NCBI RefSeq assembly: GCF_004363245.1
Contig: NZ_SNYV01000019.1
Coordinates: forward strand, 186,001-250,000
Direction: 5' to 3'
DNA length: 64,000 nt
Source of the DNA: Sphingobacterium yanglingense
Lineage (GTDB): Bacteria > Bacteroidota > Bacteroidia > Sphingobacteriales > Sphingobacteriaceae
Shown: positions 23,782 to 32,846 of the stretch, piece by piece
Layout of the letters: every line of letters starts with the position of its first letter
Numbering within the stretch: position 1 is the stretch's first letter
Translations under genes and position numbers: made by a program
The notes under the pieces: generated by a model
Told to the model about the DNA's origin: nothing
The model's input: only the letters and a program-made list of their open reading frames with translations
Databases searched by the model: none

Positions 23782-24642
23782 ATGAAAGGAATAATACTAG
23801 CCGGAGGTTCGGGGACACGTTTGCACCCGTTGACACTAGCTGTCTCTAAGCAGCTGATGCCGGTCTACGATAAGCCCATGATATACTATCCCTTGTCTAC
23901 GCTGATGTTGGCTGGGATCAGCGAGATACTGATTATCTCTACCCCACAGGATCTACCTAATTTCGAAAAATTATTGGGAGACGGATCACAGTTAGGTTGT
24001 AAATTTACATACAAGGAGCAACCAAGCCCAGACGGATTAGCGCAGGCTTTCATCTTGGGCGAGGAGTTTATTGGTGATGATAAAGTAGCTTTGATATTAG
24101 GCGATAATATCTTTTATGGGTCAGGGATGTCCAAATTATTACAGTCTTCAGCTGATCCAGATGGAGGAGTCGTATTCGCCTATCCTGTACATGACCCAGA
24201 ACGTTATGGCGTAGTCGAGTTTGATAAAGACAATAATGTCGTATCTATCGAAGAGAAGCCCGTAGCGCCTAAGTCAAATTACGCCGTTCCAGGACTTTAT
24301 TTTTACGATAATGATGTGGTGGAGATTGCGAAGAATATAAAGCCATCGCATCGTGGTGAACTGGAAATTACCGATGTCAATAGAGAATACCTAAAAAGAG
24401 GCAAATTGAAGGTTGGCGTATTTGATCGAGGAACCGCCTGGTTGGATACCGGTACTATTCAGTCATTGATGCAAGCAGGTCAGTTTGTACAGGTCATCGA
24501 AGAGCGTCAGGGTATGAAAATAGGAGCGATTGAAGAGGTGGCTTATCGTATGGGCTGGATAAACAAACTCCAGTTAATTAAGATTGCGGAACCTCTCCGC
24601 AAGTCGGGCTATGGTGAGTATTTAGTGGGCTTAGTTAAGTAA
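23782..24642 (+). CDS. rfbA: Glucose-1-phosphate thymidylyltransferase (copy 2)
   Basis: This 286-aa RmlA-type enzyme is the paralogue of the gene at 16532, with GGSGTRLHPLT, LGDNIFYG and EEKP conserved. It differs mainly in the C-terminal 20 residues (WINKLQLIKIAEPLRKSGYGEYL). It supplies dTDP-glucose. The flippase gene starts 1 base after its stop, so the second rfb set is fused into the transcript of the polymer-assembly genes. Confidence 0.95.
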   Translation: MKGIILAGGSGTRLHPLTLAVSKQLMPVYDKPMIYYPLSTLMLAGISEILIISTPQDLPNFEKLLGDGSQLGCKFTYKEQPSPDGLAQAFILGEEFIGDDKVALILGDNIFYGSGMSKLLQSSADPDGGVVFAYPVHDPERYGVVEFDKDNNVVSIEEKPVAPKSNYAVPGLYFYDNDVVEIAKNIKPSHRGELEITDVNREYLKRGKLKVGVFDRGTAWLDTGTIQSLMQAGQFVQVIEERQGMKIGAIEEVAYRMGWINKLQLIKIAEPLRKSGYGEYLVGLVK

Positions 24643-24643
24643 G

Positions 24644-25897
24644 GTGGCTATAATTAGTAAATTTAAGACTGGTAGTGCTAAAAAGATTTTAGAAAGCTTT
24701 TTATCACTTTCTGTATTGAATGTTGTCAATTATATTTTTCCATTAATTATTATTCCTATTCTTATTAAACGTTTAGGAGTGGAGAATTATGGGGGATATA
24801 TATTTGCTTATACAGTCTTGAATTATATGAACCTTTTAGTTCAATATGGTTTCAATTTTTCTGCTACAAATAAGATTGCAAAAAATCAAGGAAATGTACA
24901 ATTGATTTCTGAAACATACAGTTCAATCACTGTTATTCGTTTAGTAATATCGTTTATCTTAGTTCTTATTCTACTAGTTTTATACCTTATTATTCCAGAT
25001 ACTTTATCTTTATACTTATTAGGATCAGGTATTTTTTTGGGGCAAGGCTTGATACCTGTTTGGCTATTCCAAGGTTTGGAGAAAATGAAATTTATTACTA
25101 TCATTAATTTGGTTGTCAGATTAGTGGCGTTTGTTTTTATTTATAACTTTGTCCAAACGGAACAAGACATGGGCTTGTTAATGTCCTTTCAATCGCTAAG
25201 TTTTATGTTGGGGGCTTTAGCTTCTGCTTTTATAGTGTACTTAACATTTAAGATTAAATTCTTTTTACCAGCATTTTCACAAATTAAAGCGGACCTGAAA
25301 GAGGGCTGGCAACTGTTTTTGTCTACAATCGGTATGAATTTCTATAGAGAATCCAATATTATCATCTTAGGATTAGTTACAAATTATACGGTGGTTGGAC
25401 TTTATGCACCTGCTGAGAAATTGGTGAAAGCAATGCAGTCTTTTACAAATATTATAGTGACAGCTCTTTATCCGTATTTTAGTAGGCAATTTGTACAGGA
25501 TAATACCACTGTGATGGAATCGTTTCAAAAAGTGGGAAGATATCTAACAGTATTTTTTCTTTTTGGAAGTGTAATTATCTGCTTGCTGTCTTCTATTATT
25601 ATAGAATTATATCTAGGTGAAGTGATTTACAATACTGTGATTAATCTTAGAATACTTAGTTTTGTCATTTTATTGGGTGGGCTTAATTATTACTATGGTA
25701 TAATTGGACTTGTGAATAGAGGAGAAAATAAATTTTTCACAAAAGCCGTTTGGCTAAGTGGTTTATCTAGTATTATCTCGTGCTTTTTTTGTGTTTACTT
25801 TTGGGGAGATATCGGTGCCTCGATAGCAATGGTTCTTGCCGAATTGATTTTGTTATTATTGGTGTTTAGAAAACTAAAAGTAATATCATGGGGCTAG
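24644..25897 (+). CDS. wzx: Polysaccharide flippase (Wzx-type, MATE/MOP superfamily)
   Basis: This 417-aa protein has about 12 hydrophobic segments along its whole length and a polysaccharide-synthase opening (LSVLNVVNYIFPLIIIPILIKRLGVENYG). It should flip the undecaprenyl-linked repeat unit across the inner membrane. The start is a GTG at 24644, 1 base after rfbA. No ATG lies between, and the next in-frame Met codons are well inside the first membrane segments. It is much richer in A and T than the rfb genes, as is typical of strain-specific assembly genes. It overlaps the next gene by 10 bases. Confidence 0.88.
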   Translation: MAIISKFKTGSAKKILESFLSLSVLNVVNYIFPLIIIPILIKRLGVENYGGYIFAYTVLNYMNLLVQYGFNFSATNKIAKNQGNVQLISETYSSITVIRLVISFILVLILLVLYLIIPDTLSLYLLGSGIFLGQGLIPVWLFQGLEKMKFITIINLVVRLVAFVFIYNFVQTEQDMGLLMSFQSLSFMLGALASAFIVYLTFKIKFFLPAFSQIKADLKEGWQLFLSTIGMNFYRESNIIILGLVTNYTVVGLYAPAEKLVKAMQSFTNIIVTALYPYFSRQFVQDNTTVMESFQKVGRYLTVFFLFGSVIICLLSSIIIELYLGEVIYNTVINLRILSFVILLGGLNYYYGIIGLVNRGENKFFTKAVWLSGLSSIISCFFCVYFWGDIGASIAMVLAELILLLLVFRKLKVISWG

Positions 25898-27096
25898 TAG
25901 CTTTGATTTTAACAGTGATTCTTATTGTAATTTTGGATAGGAGAATGTATAATACATATTATACCCCAAGTATATTTTTGTCTGTACCTTTCCTAGCTAT
26001 ATGTATATTGTATGATTTGAATGCTGAGCGCTTGGGCTACTATAAACTTAATTATGATGTTCTATATATATGGGTTTTTGGGCTCTTTTTCTTCTGGTTT
26101 GCTGGAGTGATTACTAATTTGATTGTTCCCGTAAAAATAGTTCCTCGATCGACATTAGAAAAAGAAAACGACGTTATTATCTTTAGTAAAAAGCTGACTA
26201 GTTTTACATTTTTTCTATCAATAATACTTACTTATTTTCTCTACAATGCATTTAGATTGTATATAACCTCTGGAGGTGATGTTGTGGAGGAATATTTAGG
26301 AAAGGGGTTCCAGGCGCATCTTATACTACAATTAAAGTTTTTGTCTATTTTCTCATTTCTGTCCTTATTTGTAAAAGGGAAAAAGGTTCATAAATTGCAA
26401 AGTAGTTATATCGTATTTGTTTCACTGGCTCTTTCCGTTTTTTATGGTACGAAGAGTGGAATATTATTATTGTTGATTAGCTACTTCTTTGCATGGGTGT
26501 TTTTCTTTAATAAGCGAATTACATTGGTTCATATAATTTCTGCGCTTGTTTTTGGATTTGGAGTTTTCTATATTTCATATAGTATGGTTTTTGGTGATTG
26601 GGCGCCTGTAGAGGATATTTTTAATCATATGATACTATATTATGTTTCCGGTACAGCAGGAATGAATGCTTATTTTTCTTCGTTTGGAAGTACTGGTTTA
26701 GAACCCGAGATGATTTTTAGACCAATTTTTAATACGATTGCTCTTATTTCTGGAAATAGAGAAGAAGTCAAAGTTGCATTTTCAGATATTTTCACTAATA
26801 TCGGTGAAGGTAGAGTAATAAATGTACGTACATTTTTCGGAACATTATATATGTACGGGGGGACTAAAATTGCTATCTTAGCTATTTTCATTTTTTCTTT
26901 TATCTGTCATTTAATCTTAAAAAAGGGCTTATTGACGTATAATTTAATGTATTTAGCTCTTTATACTTTTATATTATCTATAATATGTTTTGGTTGGTTT
27001 GATTTTTATTTTAACTCCCTGCTTTTTTACGAAACTATTGCTTTTGCATTGTTTTTAAATTTAATTTTTTTAACAAAAAAAAGAAATGCAACATAG
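25888..27096 (+). CDS. wzy: Oligosaccharide repeat-unit polymerase (Wzy-type)
   Basis: This 402-aa very hydrophobic protein has about 10-11 transmembrane segments and a larger loop at about 240-310, as in Wzy polymerases. Sequence conservation in this family is low, so the call rests on topology, length and its place between the flippase and glycosyltransferases. The motif YGTKSGILLL (about 188-197) resembles the conserved patch before a late membrane helix. It would polymerise repeat units in the periplasm. It overlaps both neighbours by 10-11 bases, implying translational coupling. Strongly AT-rich. Confidence 0.78.
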   Translation: MGLVALILTVILIVILDRRMYNTYYTPSIFLSVPFLAICILYDLNAERLGYYKLNYDVLYIWVFGLFFFWFAGVITNLIVPVKIVPRSTLEKENDVIIFSKKLTSFTFFLSIILTYFLYNAFRLYITSGGDVVEEYLGKGFQAHLILQLKFLSIFSFLSLFVKGKKVHKLQSSYIVFVSLALSVFYGTKSGILLLLISYFFAWVFFFNKRITLVHIISALVFGFGVFYISYSMVFGDWAPVEDIFNHMILYYVSGTAGMNAYFSSFGSTGLEPEMIFRPIFNTIALISGNREEVKVAFSDIFTNIGEGRVINVRTFFGTLYMYGGTKIAILAIFIFSFICHLILKKGLLTYNLMYLALYTFILSIICFGWFDFYFNSLLFYETIAFALFLNLIFLTKKRNAT

Positions 27097-28111
27097 GTAT
27101 AACATTATTATATTAAACTGGAACGGATGGAACGATACACAAAAGTGTATCGAAAGTATTTTAAATGAAACTATTGAAAATAATTATACAATTGTTCTTG
27201 TAGACAATGGTTCTGAAGTAAGTGAGGTTCAGAATATTGAATTATATTGCAAAGAACATTTTAAGTATCCAATAATTGATGACTCCGATCTTTTTCTATC
27301 TGATAAAGTTTTAATTTCCGAAGAGTTTGCTTCTTACAATAGTAGAGACAAGATTATTTTCATTAGGAATAATGAAAACCTAGGATTTGCAGCTGGCAAT
27401 AACGTTGCGTTAAAATTTTTAATGAAAAGTAATGAGCAGTATGCTGTGTTATTAAATAATGATACGGAAATTGTGGAGAATGCACTTGGGAAGATGTTTG
27501 ATGTATTAAAACAAAATAACCGTATTGCGGCTGTAGTTCCTCAGATTCGATATTATGAACCAAATGATGTAATATGGAATTGTGGTGGTATGATTAATTG
27601 GTTGGGAGTTAGAAAATATGACTATGCATTAATGAACTATAATGAAGTGCCACAAGAAGGATTAAAAAAAATAGATTACGGTACGGGCTGCACATTATTC
27701 TTAGATTTGAAACAGACTGGGATTCTGACTGAAAAATTCTTCTTTGGAGAGGAAGATTTCGAGTTGGCTTTTCGATTACGAAAAGAAAATAAAGATATAG
27801 TTTGTTTATATAATGCTATTATATATCATAAAGTCGGAGCATCAAGAGTAAAAGTTTCGGAAGCAAGGATAGGAAACATGGTCTATCATTATTCCCAACG
27901 GTTATCTAATCTAAAAGAGCAGTTAATCTTTCCTATATGGTGTTTGTCTGTATTGGCACACTTGCTAAGTTCTTTAAGATTATTATATAAAGAGCCATTC
28001 TTCAAGTTATCTATATTTGTTAATATGTGGAAGGATGTCCTTAAAAATGTTAAGAATATTAAAAAGTTTGAAAAGAGCGATTACCTTCGGATAAGTACAA
28101 AAAAATATTAA
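27086..28111 (+). CDS. Family 2 glycosyltransferase
   Basis: This 341-aa protein has a GT-A fold beginning IIILNWNGWNDTQKCIESIL, with nucleotide binding at VLVDNGS (about residues 35-41), the region FAAGNNVAL, and a DxD-like metal site in LLNNDTEI (about 125). EEDFELAFRLRK (about 225) is the ED acceptor-site motif seen in rhamnosyltransferase-like GT2 enzymes. It adds a sugar to the lipid-linked repeat unit at the cytoplasmic face. Rhamnose is a plausible donor because two rfb sets lie upstream, but this is inference. Confidence 0.88.
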   Translation: MQHRYNIIILNWNGWNDTQKCIESILNETIENNYTIVLVDNGSEVSEVQNIELYCKEHFKYPIIDDSDLFLSDKVLISEEFASYNSRDKIIFIRNNENLGFAAGNNVALKFLMKSNEQYAVLLNNDTEIVENALGKMFDVLKQNNRIAAVVPQIRYYEPNDVIWNCGGMINWLGVRKYDYALMNYNEVPQEGLKKIDYGTGCTLFLDLKQTGILTEKFFFGEEDFELAFRLRKENKDIVCLYNAIIYHKVGASRVKVSEARIGNMVYHYSQRLSNLKEQLIFPIWCLSVLAHLLSSLRLLYKEPFFKLSIFVNMWKDVLKNVKNIKKFEKSDYLRISTKKY

Positions 28112-29127
28112 TGATGTTTAGTGATAGGATTTTGGTTTTGGGGTATTTCGGCTATGATACTAATCAAATAGATGGCCAAACGGTTAAAACTCGTAATGTT
28201 TATACTTTGTTAAATAATCATGATTTGGATGTTGATTATTTTGATACCCAGGTTTTTAAACGAGATAAATTTCAGTTTTTTATTTTGTTGACCAAAATTT
28301 TTAAGGCAAAAAAAATTGTTTACCTTCCTGCACACAATAACCTTAAGTTTATTTTTCCGTTATTATATCCTCTTTGTTTTTTAATGAAAAAGAAGATATT
28401 TTACTTTGTCATAGGTGGGTGGTTATGTGATTTTTTAAAGAATAAACCATTTCATAAATTTTTTCTAAAAGGAATTAAAGGAATATTTGTAGAAACAACG
28501 CTTTTGAAGAATGAGCTAATTTTGAAAGGGTTTAAAAATGTTGAAATAATACCGAATTTTAAATTCTATAAGCAAGCTACCCAGTCTGTCGTTGACAATC
28601 ATAAGTTGGTCTTTATTTCAAGAATAAATAGGAAAAAGGGACTAAGTGTATTATTTAATATGATTGACCAGTTTGGAGAACAAAATAATATAAAAATTGA
28701 TTTTTATGGACCTATTTATGAAAATGATAAGAAGTATTTCTATGAAGAAATAGAGAAAAGAGATAGGGCCTCCTATATGGGAGTATTAGATCCAGATTCG
28801 GTGATTGATACTCTTTCTCATTATAGTTTTATGGTCTTCCCTACAGAGTATTATACCGAGGGTATGCCAGGTGTTATTATAGATGCTTATTTCGCTAATT
28901 TGCCAATTGTTGCTACTAATTGGCTGTATGCTAATGAATTTATAGAGGATGGGAAAACTGGATTAATTTCTAAGTGGGGTGATGAAGATGACTTTATAGA
29001 AAAAGTGATTTTCTTGATAAATAACCCTTTTAAGCTTGAGCAATTTAAATCCGAGATTAATAAAAAAAAATACTTGTATACTGATAAATATGCATGGGAA
29101 GTAATTAATAAATTTGTTATCAGATGA
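28111..29127 (+). CDS. Glycosyltransferase (GT4-like)
   Basis: This 338-aa protein has a GT-B type C-terminal half: FISRINRKKGLSVLF (about residues 168-182), YMGVLDP (about 220), and the donor-binding stretch PTEYYTEGMPGVIIDAYFAN (about 245-265) with the acidic EGMPGVIID pattern. The N-terminal acceptor domain is poorly conserved. The start ATG shares a base with the preceding stop, and its own stop overlaps the next start, so the cluster is tightly coupled. Very AT-rich. Donor and acceptor are unknown. Confidence 0.83.
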   Translation: MMFSDRILVLGYFGYDTNQIDGQTVKTRNVYTLLNNHDLDVDYFDTQVFKRDKFQFFILLTKIFKAKKIVYLPAHNNLKFIFPLLYPLCFLMKKKIFYFVIGGWLCDFLKNKPFHKFFLKGIKGIFVETTLLKNELILKGFKNVEIIPNFKFYKQATQSVVDNHKLVFISRINRKKGLSVLFNMIDQFGEQNNIKIDFYGPIYENDKKYFYEEIEKRDRASYMGVLDPDSVIDTLSHYSFMVFPTEYYTEGMPGVIIDAYFANLPIVATNWLYANEFIEDGKTGLISKWGDEDDFIEKVIFLINNPFKLEQFKSEINKKKYLYTDKYAWEVINKFVIR

Positions 29128-30617
29128 TGTTTATGAAAAATAATCAAGGATTTAATATTAAAAAATGGCTAATTTTAATTGGCTTTTTTTTACATATTAA
29201 TGTACAGGCTAATGTCCAGGAGGTGATCATTAATGTGAAAGAGGTTGGGGCAAAAGGGAACGGGATTTCTGATGACACTCGAGCTATCCAGAATATATTA
29301 AATTCTTTTGACGAAAAAGGAGGAACTGTGTTTTTTCCAGAAGGGACTTATCTCCTATCAAATAAACTGGTCGTGAAAAGTAATAATATTATTATTAAGG
29401 GAGATGTTAATTGTATACTGAGTTTTTCAACAAAAAATTGTAGTAAAGAACTAAAAGGAGATGGCAATTGCGATTTAGGAATACATGTATCACCAAATTT
29501 AAAAAACATTACAATTGTAAATCTGAACATAAAAAGCAATACAACAGATCAGATGGTCGCTTATGGAATAAACGTAAGAGATTTTGTTGAGAATATAGTG
29601 ATTAGTAATTGTATACTAGATGGTTTTACTGGAGGCATTTTGTTCAATCGATTGAATAAGAACATAAAATGTGATGATAATATTTTTCGAAATATGACGT
29701 TCGTTCCAAAGGCTAAAGCCGGTGGCTACGGTATAGTATATCAATCGTCAAGTAATACGAGTACTACCGGCAATGTATTTGAAAATACGATTTATAGACA
29801 TGCCTTATATTATGCAAGAAATCCAAAATATTCTGAATCCGGACAAGATCACGTTTTTGAAAATAACACTGTTTATGGAAGTGTACAAAATGAATATTTA
29901 ACGGGGTATGAACTGTCATTTAAAATTCTTGGCAACTCTAATTTTAGAATTGAAAATAACTCTTTTATTGGTGGAGTTGGTCATATATGGATGACAAGAT
30001 ATAAAACTGGTGCTGATCAAAATTGTAATAACATCGTAATTAAAAGCAATACTTTTAAATCGATTATAAATAGACCAAAATCTAAGGTATATGCTATAGG
30101 TTCCGATGATCAAGCGAATTCTTATAATTTGCGAATCGAAAATAATACTTTTACAGATAATGATGTTGATTATCTTATTAAGATTCAAGAGGCAACAAAA
30201 GTTTTTATTGTTAATAACGTGGCTAAGAACATTATAAAAGGAGATTTTCTATATGTCGAAGGAGGCGCTCATGATTTAAATATTATCGGAAATAATATAA
30301 ATGGTATAAATACTAATTATAGTGCTTTTGTTATTGGGGAGCAGGGTAACAAAAAGTTTTCAAGTGATATTTTGATGAGAAATAATGATATTAAATCCCA
30401 AGGTAATGGTATTGTTGCTAATAATTTGGTAAAAGGAGATATAAACGATAACAATTTCTATGTAGATAATATTGGAATTGTTTTTTCCGGGATGAACTAT
30501 GAAGGAGTTATTTCCAACAATAGATTTTTTAAAAGTAAACAAGTTATATCCGTTAAATCTAATAATGTTTCTCAAAATGCGAGAGGTAATTATTTTAATG
30601 GTAAAATAATAAAGTAG
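29124..30617 (+). CDS. Secreted right-handed beta-helix protein (pectate-lyase-like)
   Basis: This 497-aa protein has a signal peptide (IKKWLILIGFFLHINVQA, ending near residue 29). It begins with the pectate-lyase-3 type opening (VKEVGAKGNGISDDTRAIQNIL) and GGTVFFPEGTYLLS. After about residue 90 it is built of short repeats rich in Asn ladders (IENNTF, VINSNTF-like), typical of a parallel beta-helix. It could be a lyase, epimerase or hydrolase acting on the polymer outside the cytoplasm. No catalytic triad was identified. The best start may be the ATG at 29133. It overlaps the glycosyltransferase stop as ATGA. Confidence 0.8.
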   Translation: MMFMKNNQGFNIKKWLILIGFFLHINVQANVQEVIINVKEVGAKGNGISDDTRAIQNILNSFDEKGGTVFFPEGTYLLSNKLVVKSNNIIIKGDVNCILSFSTKNCSKELKGDGNCDLGIHVSPNLKNITIVNLNIKSNTTDQMVAYGINVRDFVENIVISNCILDGFTGGILFNRLNKNIKCDDNIFRNMTFVPKAKAGGYGIVYQSSSNTSTTGNVFENTIYRHALYYARNPKYSESGQDHVFENNTVYGSVQNEYLTGYELSFKILGNSNFRIENNSFIGGVGHIWMTRYKTGADQNCNNIVIKSNTFKSIINRPKSKVYAIGSDDQANSYNLRIENNTFTDNDVDYLIKIQEATKVFIVNNVAKNIIKGDFLYVEGGAHDLNIIGNNINGINTNYSAFVIGEQGNKKFSSDILMRNNDIKSQGNGIVANNLVKGDINDNNFYVDNIGIVFSGMNYEGVISNNRFFKSKQVISVKSNNVSQNARGNYFNGKIIK

Positions 30618-30662
30618 CTACTAGTAGTGTATAACATATAGTGGATTAAAATTTAGACTATT

Positions 30663-31865
30663 TTGAAAATTGTATACTTTTATCAGTACTTCTCTACTCC
30701 CAAAGGCTCTTGGGGAACTAGAGTTTATGAATTTGCCAAAGAATGGGTGAAAGATGGGCATGAAGTCACAGTGGTAACGAGTGTATATAGCAAATCTGAT
30801 TTGAAAGCGACGAATCTTATTGAAAATCAGTGTTTTGAAGGTATACATGTCAAAGTGTTAAATGTTACGATTGACAATAAGCAAATTTTTTTAAAAAGGA
30901 TATGGTCTTTTTTTCAGTATAGTATACTGTGTTCTTACTATGCCGTCAAGCTGCCAGCAGATGTGGTCATTGCATCTTCTGGTCCGATAACGATCGGTAT
31001 TCCTGGATTAATAGCACGTTACATACGTGGCAGAAGACTTGTATTCGAAACCCGGGATCTATGGCCCGAGGGTGCTATTGAGTTGGGGATTATAAAGAGC
31101 CCCATTGTTCAGCGTATCGCATATTGGTTTGAAAAAGTATGTTACAGGGCATCGTCATACATCGTCACGCTTTCACCAGGTATGACAGAAAATATCAAAC
31201 GCAGATTTAGGATCGAAAATATAACTGATGTAACCAATGCTGCGAATATTGAGTTATTTTCTACGAAGAAAGAATTTTTGACCCCAATCCTTACACCGAA
31301 AAGCTATGCGATATATACGGGAAATATCGGTATGGTGAACAATTCCTATTGGCTGTATAATGCCGCCAAAGAATTACAGGTCTTAGGCCGTGAAGATATC
31401 AAGATCGTGCTGATTGGGGAGGGGCAGCAGCGGGAGGAATTGGAGGCGTTAGCAATTAAAGAAAATGTGACCAACTTTATCCGCTTGGGTCTTATGTCGA
31501 AAGAAGAATTGGTGGCCTATGTTCAAAATGCTTTTGTTTCCTTAGTTCCACTCAAAGGTACTCCGGTGCTGGATACCTCTTCTCCAAATAAATTTTTCGA
31601 ATCGTTGGCCGCTGGGGTTCCTATCATTCAGAATACACAGGGCTGGATGAAAGAATTTCTTTGGGAACATGCCGTGGGTTATACTTTGGATCCTAGTGAT
31701 CCGAAACAATTGGCGCAGATGCTTATACAGATGAAAGATAATTCGGTTGAGACTGAGGCGATGGGAGTACGGGCGTTGGATGTTGCAAAACAGCACTTTG
31801 ATAAGTATTATCTGGCCAACAAAATGTTAGACGTATTAATGAAAGTCCATCATGATAGGTATTAG
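30663..31865 (+). CDS. Family 4 glycosyltransferase (WbuB-like)
   Basis: This 400-aa GT-B enzyme begins IVYFYQYFSTPKGSWGTRVYEFA, with RLVFETRDLWPEGAIELG (about 125), YTGNIGMVNNS (about 218), IVLIGEGQQREEL (about 248) and the donor site SSPNKFFESLAAGVPII (about 303-319). These match WbuB-type FucNAc transferases. The start is a TTG at 30663; no ATG precedes the conserved N-terminus. GC content rises again from this gene onward. It overlaps the epimerase gene that follows, and the pair plus the WecA-like gene form the usual start module for a FucNAc- or QuiNAc-containing glycan. Confidence 0.87.
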   Translation: MKIVYFYQYFSTPKGSWGTRVYEFAKEWVKDGHEVTVVTSVYSKSDLKATNLIENQCFEGIHVKVLNVTIDNKQIFLKRIWSFFQYSILCSYYAVKLPADVVIASSGPITIGIPGLIARYIRGRRLVFETRDLWPEGAIELGIIKSPIVQRIAYWFEKVCYRASSYIVTLSPGMTENIKRRFRIENITDVTNAANIELFSTKKEFLTPILTPKSYAIYTGNIGMVNNSYWLYNAAKELQVLGREDIKIVLIGEGQQREELEALAIKENVTNFIRLGLMSKEELVAYVQNAFVSLVPLKGTPVLDTSSPNKFFESLAAGVPIIQNTQGWMKEFLWEHAVGYTLDPSDPKQLAQMLIQMKDNSVETEAMGVRALDVAKQHFDKYYLANKMLDVLMKVHHDRY

Positions 31866-32751
31866 TGGGTCCTCTGGCTTTATCGGTCAAAATTTGCTAA
31901 ACAGCCTACATGAAGCAAAGTGTATCTCTTTAAGGGAGAAAGACTGGAAAATCTTAGCAAACAACTGTGATGTGTTGGTCAATCTTGTAGGCAAAGCCCA
32001 CGATCACCGAGGAACAGCTACCGAACAGGATTATTACTACATCAACTTAGAACTTACTAAGGAAGTTTTCCATGTTTTTAAAGAATCATCTGCGACACTT
32101 CTGATTCATGTGAGTTCGTTGGCAGCATTAGAAGAGTTTGAGTCATCCAAGCCACTGACAGAAGCTGACGAATGTCACCCTAATTCTTGGTACGGACTAT
32201 CCAAGCGGGCAGCAGAGATATGGTTAATGAAACAGAAGTTTTCGGCCGACAAAAAAATAATAATCCTACGCCCTCCTATGGTACATGGATCCGGTGATAA
32301 GGGGAATTTAGGCCTACTTTATAAGCTAATTTCTAAGGGGATTCCCTACCCGTTGACTTCTTTCAATAATAGCCGGTCCTTTATCTCTATGGACAATTTT
32401 TGTTACTTTATCGAGCAAATTATACTGCATCAAGATAAATTGGATACAGGAATTTATCATATAGCCGATGACGACGCTGTTTCTACCAAAGATATTATAG
32501 AGATAATAAAGAAGGTAAGCGGAAAGCGTGTGCCAACTCTAGCACTACCGAAACTCCTGGTTAAAGCTATCGCAAAAGTTGGAGATAAGGTACCTATTCC
32601 ATTAAATACACCACGTCTTAGGAAAATGACCAGTGATTTGTTGGTCTCTAACGAGAAAATTAAGCAAGGGTTGGGAATAGAGAAGTTGCCGTTGACAGCA
32701 AAAGAGGGATTGGAGAAGACGATTAAGTCATTTAGTGAAAGAAGTGAATGA
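31852..32751 (+). CDS. NAD-dependent epimerase/dehydratase (WbpK/WbvR-like 4-reductase)
   Basis: This 299-aa short-chain dehydrogenase starts MIGISGSSGFIGQNLL (Rossmann motif at residues 5-12), has VSSLAALEE near 95 and a catalytic YGLSKRAAE (Tyr/Lys near 122-126). Members next to a WbpL/WecA-type transferase usually reduce the 4-keto sugar made by a WbpM-type dehydratase to UDP-D-FucNAc or UDP-QuiNAc. A WbpM-type gene is present at 38380, which supports that role (inference). It overlaps the preceding glycosyltransferase by 14 bases. Confidence 0.82.
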   Translation: MIGISGSSGFIGQNLLNSLHEAKCISLREKDWKILANNCDVLVNLVGKAHDHRGTATEQDYYYINLELTKEVFHVFKESSATLLIHVSSLAALEEFESSKPLTEADECHPNSWYGLSKRAAEIWLMKQKFSADKKIIILRPPMVHGSGDKGNLGLLYKLISKGIPYPLTSFNNSRSFISMDNFCYFIEQIILHQDKLDTGIYHIADDDAVSTKDIIEIIKKVSGKRVPTLALPKLLVKAIAKVGDKVPIPLNTPRLRKMTSDLLVSNEKIKQGLGIEKLPLTAKEGLEKTIKSFSERSE

Positions 32752-32846
32752 CGAGTGATAGGATGACATAGTAATGAGTGATAGAGTGACGGAGTAACAA
32801 AGGAAAAGGTAAATGGGGAAAAAGTTAAGAAGTTAAAGCGTTAAAG
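32752..32846. repeat. Degenerate GTGATAGAGTGA / AGTTAAGAAGTTAAAG phrase repeats
   Basis: This gap consists of purine-rich short words in imperfect tandem (GAGTGATAGGATGAC, GAGTGATAGAGTGACGGAG, then AGTTAAGAAGTTAAAGCG). It reads like the reverse complement of the pyrimidine-rich gaps before rfbB and after rfbA. No ORF, hairpin or promoter stands out. Confidence 0.45.
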
